DNA of 36,900 nucleotides, taken from positions 1-36,900 of IMG/VR virus record IMGVR_UViG_3300031857_022110. The stretch is one strand, 5' to 3'. The notes below the pieces were generated by a model, which worked only from the letters and a program-made list of their open reading frames with translations, did not search any database and was not told where the DNA came from. Within the stretch, counting starts at the first letter, position 1; each line of letters opens with the position of its first letter. This document shows, piece by piece, positions 34,815 to 36,900 of the stretch. The translations under genes and the position numbers were made by a program. This DNA is from a virus.

Positions 34815-35614
34815 AATCTCATTTATTAGTAGTTCTTCAAACACATTCAAAAGGAAATAGAGACGACTCTCAAGTAAGATATTGTAATGCTCCAAAAATA
34901 GAAGTCTGTTCTCGATGTGTATATTCCTTGATTGATAGTTTAAATTATGCACAAGAACAATATCCAAATTATGAAATAGAATTACAAATCTTTGATGATC
35001 ATTCGGATCAAGAGTTCCTAGATATTCTTCAGAGACTTATTGATACTGCAAAATTTAAAATTAACTTAACACATCTTGAAACTTATGGTATAATGCCTTC
35101 TATACTTCGTTGTTATGAGCACGGAAGAGACTATGGAAGTGACTGGGTGTATTTTGTTCAGGATGATTTTCTACATCAACAAAATTCAATTGAACTAATG
35201 ATACATGCAATTAATCAGTTCAGTTGCAACCTGAGTGCTCCTGCAAGTGTGTTTCCTTTTAATAAACCTGCAGAGTATCACCAGGCAGAAAATACTGCAG
35301 TTCCTTGCCAAATTGTAGTGTCAAAAGATAGATACTGGAGAACAAACATTCATCCAGCATTCACATTAATGACACATATTGATATTATAAAAAAACATTG
35401 GGATTTGTTTTATAAAATGGGAACAAGCGAAGTATCAGAAACAATGGAATTGGACAGTGTTTGTAAGATTTATTATGAGAAAGGATATTACTGCTTTACA
35501 CCTATTCCATCATTAGTTCTTCACATGCAGACAGAATGGGATAAGGATTTCTTTATTGATTGGAAATCTTGGTGGAATGAATACAGTTTAGATAAGTTAG
35601 AAAATTATGTTTAA
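34811..35614 (+). CDS. glycosyltransferase, GT2-like GT-A fold (267 aa)
   Basis: The protein begins with a strand (MKSHLLVVLQTHSKGNRDDS) and has a nucleotide-binding FDDHSDQEFL segment (D62-D63) after the second strand. The metal-binding motif follows in DWVYFVQDDFLHQQ (D118-D119), as in GT2-type enzymes. A helix-rich end carries WKSWWNEYSLDKLENYV. No signal peptide or membrane helix is present, so it is a soluble cytoplasmic enzyme. Its start forms an ATGA with the sulfotransferase stop and it overlaps the next gene by 8 nt, so all three are coupled. The exact GT family, donor and acceptor cannot be told. Confidence 0.75.
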   Translation: MKSHLLVVLQTHSKGNRDDSQVRYCNAPKIEVCSRCVYSLIDSLNYAQEQYPNYEIELQIFDDHSDQEFLDILQRLIDTAKFKINLTHLETYGIMPSILRCYEHGRDYGSDWVYFVQDDFLHQQNSIELMIHAINQFSCNLSAPASVFPFNKPAEYHQAENTAVPCQIVVSKDRYWRTNIHPAFTLMTHIDIIKKHWDLFYKMGTSEVSETMELDSVCKIYYEKGYYCFTPIPSLVLHMQTEWDKDFFIDWKSWWNEYSLDKLENYV

Positions 35615-36212
35615 TCACATACCACTACCAAATCCTGGTGTAACATCAGGTATTCTTCCTGAAGAACTTTACGATATTCTTATGAATGAGATTGAAGAAA
35701 TTCAATCTGATTGGAAAAATCATGAAAAATGGAATGATGGACTTGCCGGAAATATAGAAAAGCAATTTGGTCTTCCAAAGTCTCTTCCATATCTTGAACC
35801 ATTTATGAATTTGATGTGTAAGTCTTATGGTGAACATTGGAACTTTTTAAGAAAGACTGGAGATTTTCATTTTGAATCTGGAAATCTTTGGGTCAATTTT
35901 CAAAAAAAGAATGAGTTTAATCCGGTTCATCATCATGGAGGAACATTCAGTTTTGTTTGTTGGTTGAAGGTTCCATACAAAGTGGAGAATGAATTAAATG
36001 CTCCTCATGTAAAAGAGTCAAAAAATAAAGCGGCATCAGCGTTTCAATTTTTATATCCAAATATTCTTGGAAATTTAACTCTTGAAACCTTATATGTTGA
36101 TCATGATTGGGAAAGAAGAATAGTGTTATTCCCGGCACACTTATCACATTGCGTTTATCCATTCACTACAAGTGATGATTTTAGAATTTCTATCTCCGGT
36201 AATTTAGTATGA
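35607..36212 (+). CDS. putative 2OG-Fe(II) oxygenase (201 aa)
   Basis: This fits the phage 2OG-Fe(II) oxygenase group better than the shorter copy at 27504. It has LWVNFQKKNEFNPVHHHGGT (about 94-113) with candidate iron ligands among H108-H110, then FSFVCWLKVPY, then RIVLFPAHLSHCVYPF (about 171-186) with the distal H181. R193 in FRISISGNL is the expected 2-oxoglutarate-binding arginine. The family uses O2 and 2-oxoglutarate to hydroxylate residues or small molecules. The start overlaps the glycosyltransferase by 8 nt (ATGTTTAA) and the end forms an ATGA with the next gene. Location in a second sugar/sulfate cluster again suggests protein or glycan modification. Family assignment is fairly secure; the substrate is unknown. 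Confidence 0.82.
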   Translation: MFNHIPLPNPGVTSGILPEELYDILMNEIEEIQSDWKNHEKWNDGLAGNIEKQFGLPKSLPYLEPFMNLMCKSYGEHWNFLRKTGDFHFESGNLWVNFQKKNEFNPVHHHGGTFSFVCWLKVPYKVENELNAPHVKESKNKAASAFQFLYPNILGNLTLETLYVDHDWERRIVLFPAHLSHCVYPFTTSDDFRISISGNLV

Positions 36213-36900
36213 AAAAAATTCAAGTATTTTTAAGGCATTGTTATTATTCCAAAATTCAAGAAAGTCCCGGAAAACAAAGACCAAAATGGTGGGATAAAGA
36301 AAAAGTATTTCAGAATTTTAAGAACACCCTGAATCCAGAAACGACAGATTATACAATCGTATATGATGAGCATTATGGAGAAAGGCAAGATACATTCCTA
36401 AAGAATGAATCCAATGTTTATGAGGTCGATTGTGGAAAAGAATCTCAAAGTTTTATTAAAACAGTAAATCATATTCTTTCCCAAAACTTTGATGACGAAA
36501 CTGTAATTTATTTTGTAGAAGACGATTATGTCCATCGTTCTGGTTGGGATAAAATTCTTTTGGATGGATTTACCTTACCAGTTGAGTATGTAACTCTTTA
36601 TGATCATGGTGATAAGTATCAGGAGATGTATAAGGATTTTATGACCAAGGTTCTTCATACTGAATTATCTCATTGGATGCCGGTTCCATCCACAACTAAT
36701 ACCTTTGCAACTAAATTTAAATTTTTAAAAGAAGACAAAACGACTCATATCAAATACTCAATAAATTATGAACCATCATATGATCATGGTAAATTTTTGG
36801 AACTACATAGTAATGGAAGAAATTTAATATCTTGTATTCCTGGGTATTCAACACACTGCGAATCAAATTTATTATCACCCTGCATTGATTGGAAATCGTA
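36209..36900 (+). CDS. glycosyltransferase-like protein, 3' end cut by the window (230 codons seen)
   Basis: The gene starts at ATG 36209, overlapping the previous stop as ATGA, and is open to the window end. The visible 230 residues begin MKKIQVFLRHCYYSKIQESP. They include an acidic metal-type motif, VIYFVEDDYVHRSGWDKILL (about 99-118), then VEYVTLYDHGDKY and a TTNTFATKFKFLKEDKTTHI segment. They end near GYSTHCESNLLSPCIDW, which looks close to a natural C-terminus. The EDD motif and strand-helix order resemble GT-A transferases common in phage sugar clusters. No signal peptide is seen. Only a few residues are probably missing. Confidence 0.7.
   Translation, partial: MKKIQVFLRHCYYSKIQESPGKQRPKWWDKEKVFQNFKNTLNPETTDYTIVYDEHYGERQDTFLKNESNVYEVDCGKESQSFIKTVNHILSQNFDDETVIYFVEDDYVHRSGWDKILLDGFTLPVEYVTLYDHGDKYQEMYKDFMTKVLHTELSHWMPVPSTTNTFATKFKFLKEDKTTHIKYSINYEPSYDHGKFLELHSNGRNLISCIPGYSTHCESNLLSPCIDWKS

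Overview
The window looks like part of a T4-like cyanophage genome (a myovirus of marine picocyanobacteria such as Synechococcus or Prochlorococcus). Evidence: a TalC-type transaldolase (a known cyanophage auxiliary metabolic gene), AT-rich DNA, every gene on the + strand with tiny gaps or 4-32 nt overlaps, very large fibre-like structural genes with the N-terminal motifs usual in cyanomyoviruses, and T4/cyanophage-type late promoter boxes (NATAAATA) at gene borders. The host is inferred from these features; no similarity search was run.

Layout. (1) 1-3040: small hypothetical genes, talC (291-953), an exostosin-like glycosyltransferase (1514-2521) and an HNH endonuclease. (2) 3106-15311: virion fibre block. 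It holds a 1348-aa structural protein with a pectin-lyase-like N-terminus and internal repeats, a 113-aa small protein, a 1452-aa collagen-like fibre built of G-T-Q triplets, a glycine-rich putative adhesin, and an 848-aa collagen-like fibre ending in a peptidase S74 self-cleaving chaperone. (3) 15304-26125: two RCC1-repeat proteins of 788 and 2559 aa around a DUF4376-like protein. (4) 26174-30476: a tightly coupled run of sugar-transferase-like genes with a 2OG-Fe(II) oxygenase and a YkgJ-type cysteine-cluster protein. (5) 30493-33990: a third RCC1-repeat protein (1165 aa). (6) 34032-36900: sulfotransferase, glycosyltransferase, a second 2OG-Fe(II) oxygenase and a glycosyltransferase-like gene cut by the window end.

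Main observations. Hand counting of the RCC1 blade motif gives 14, 42 and 21 blades in the three RCC1 proteins, all exact multiples of seven. This fits strings of two, six and three closed seven-bladed propellers and would make an unusual class of phage fibre or adhesin. The RCC1 and collagen-like fibre genes are interleaved with a decoration set (glycosyltransferases, two hydroxylase-type oxygenases, a sulfotransferase). My working hypothesis is that this set modifies the fibres, in a way reminiscent of collagen hydroxylation and glycosylation. Function here is inference from family resemblance and gene order.

No tRNA, CRISPR, insertion sequence or convincing terminator was seen, and no gene-free stretch exceeds 300 bases.
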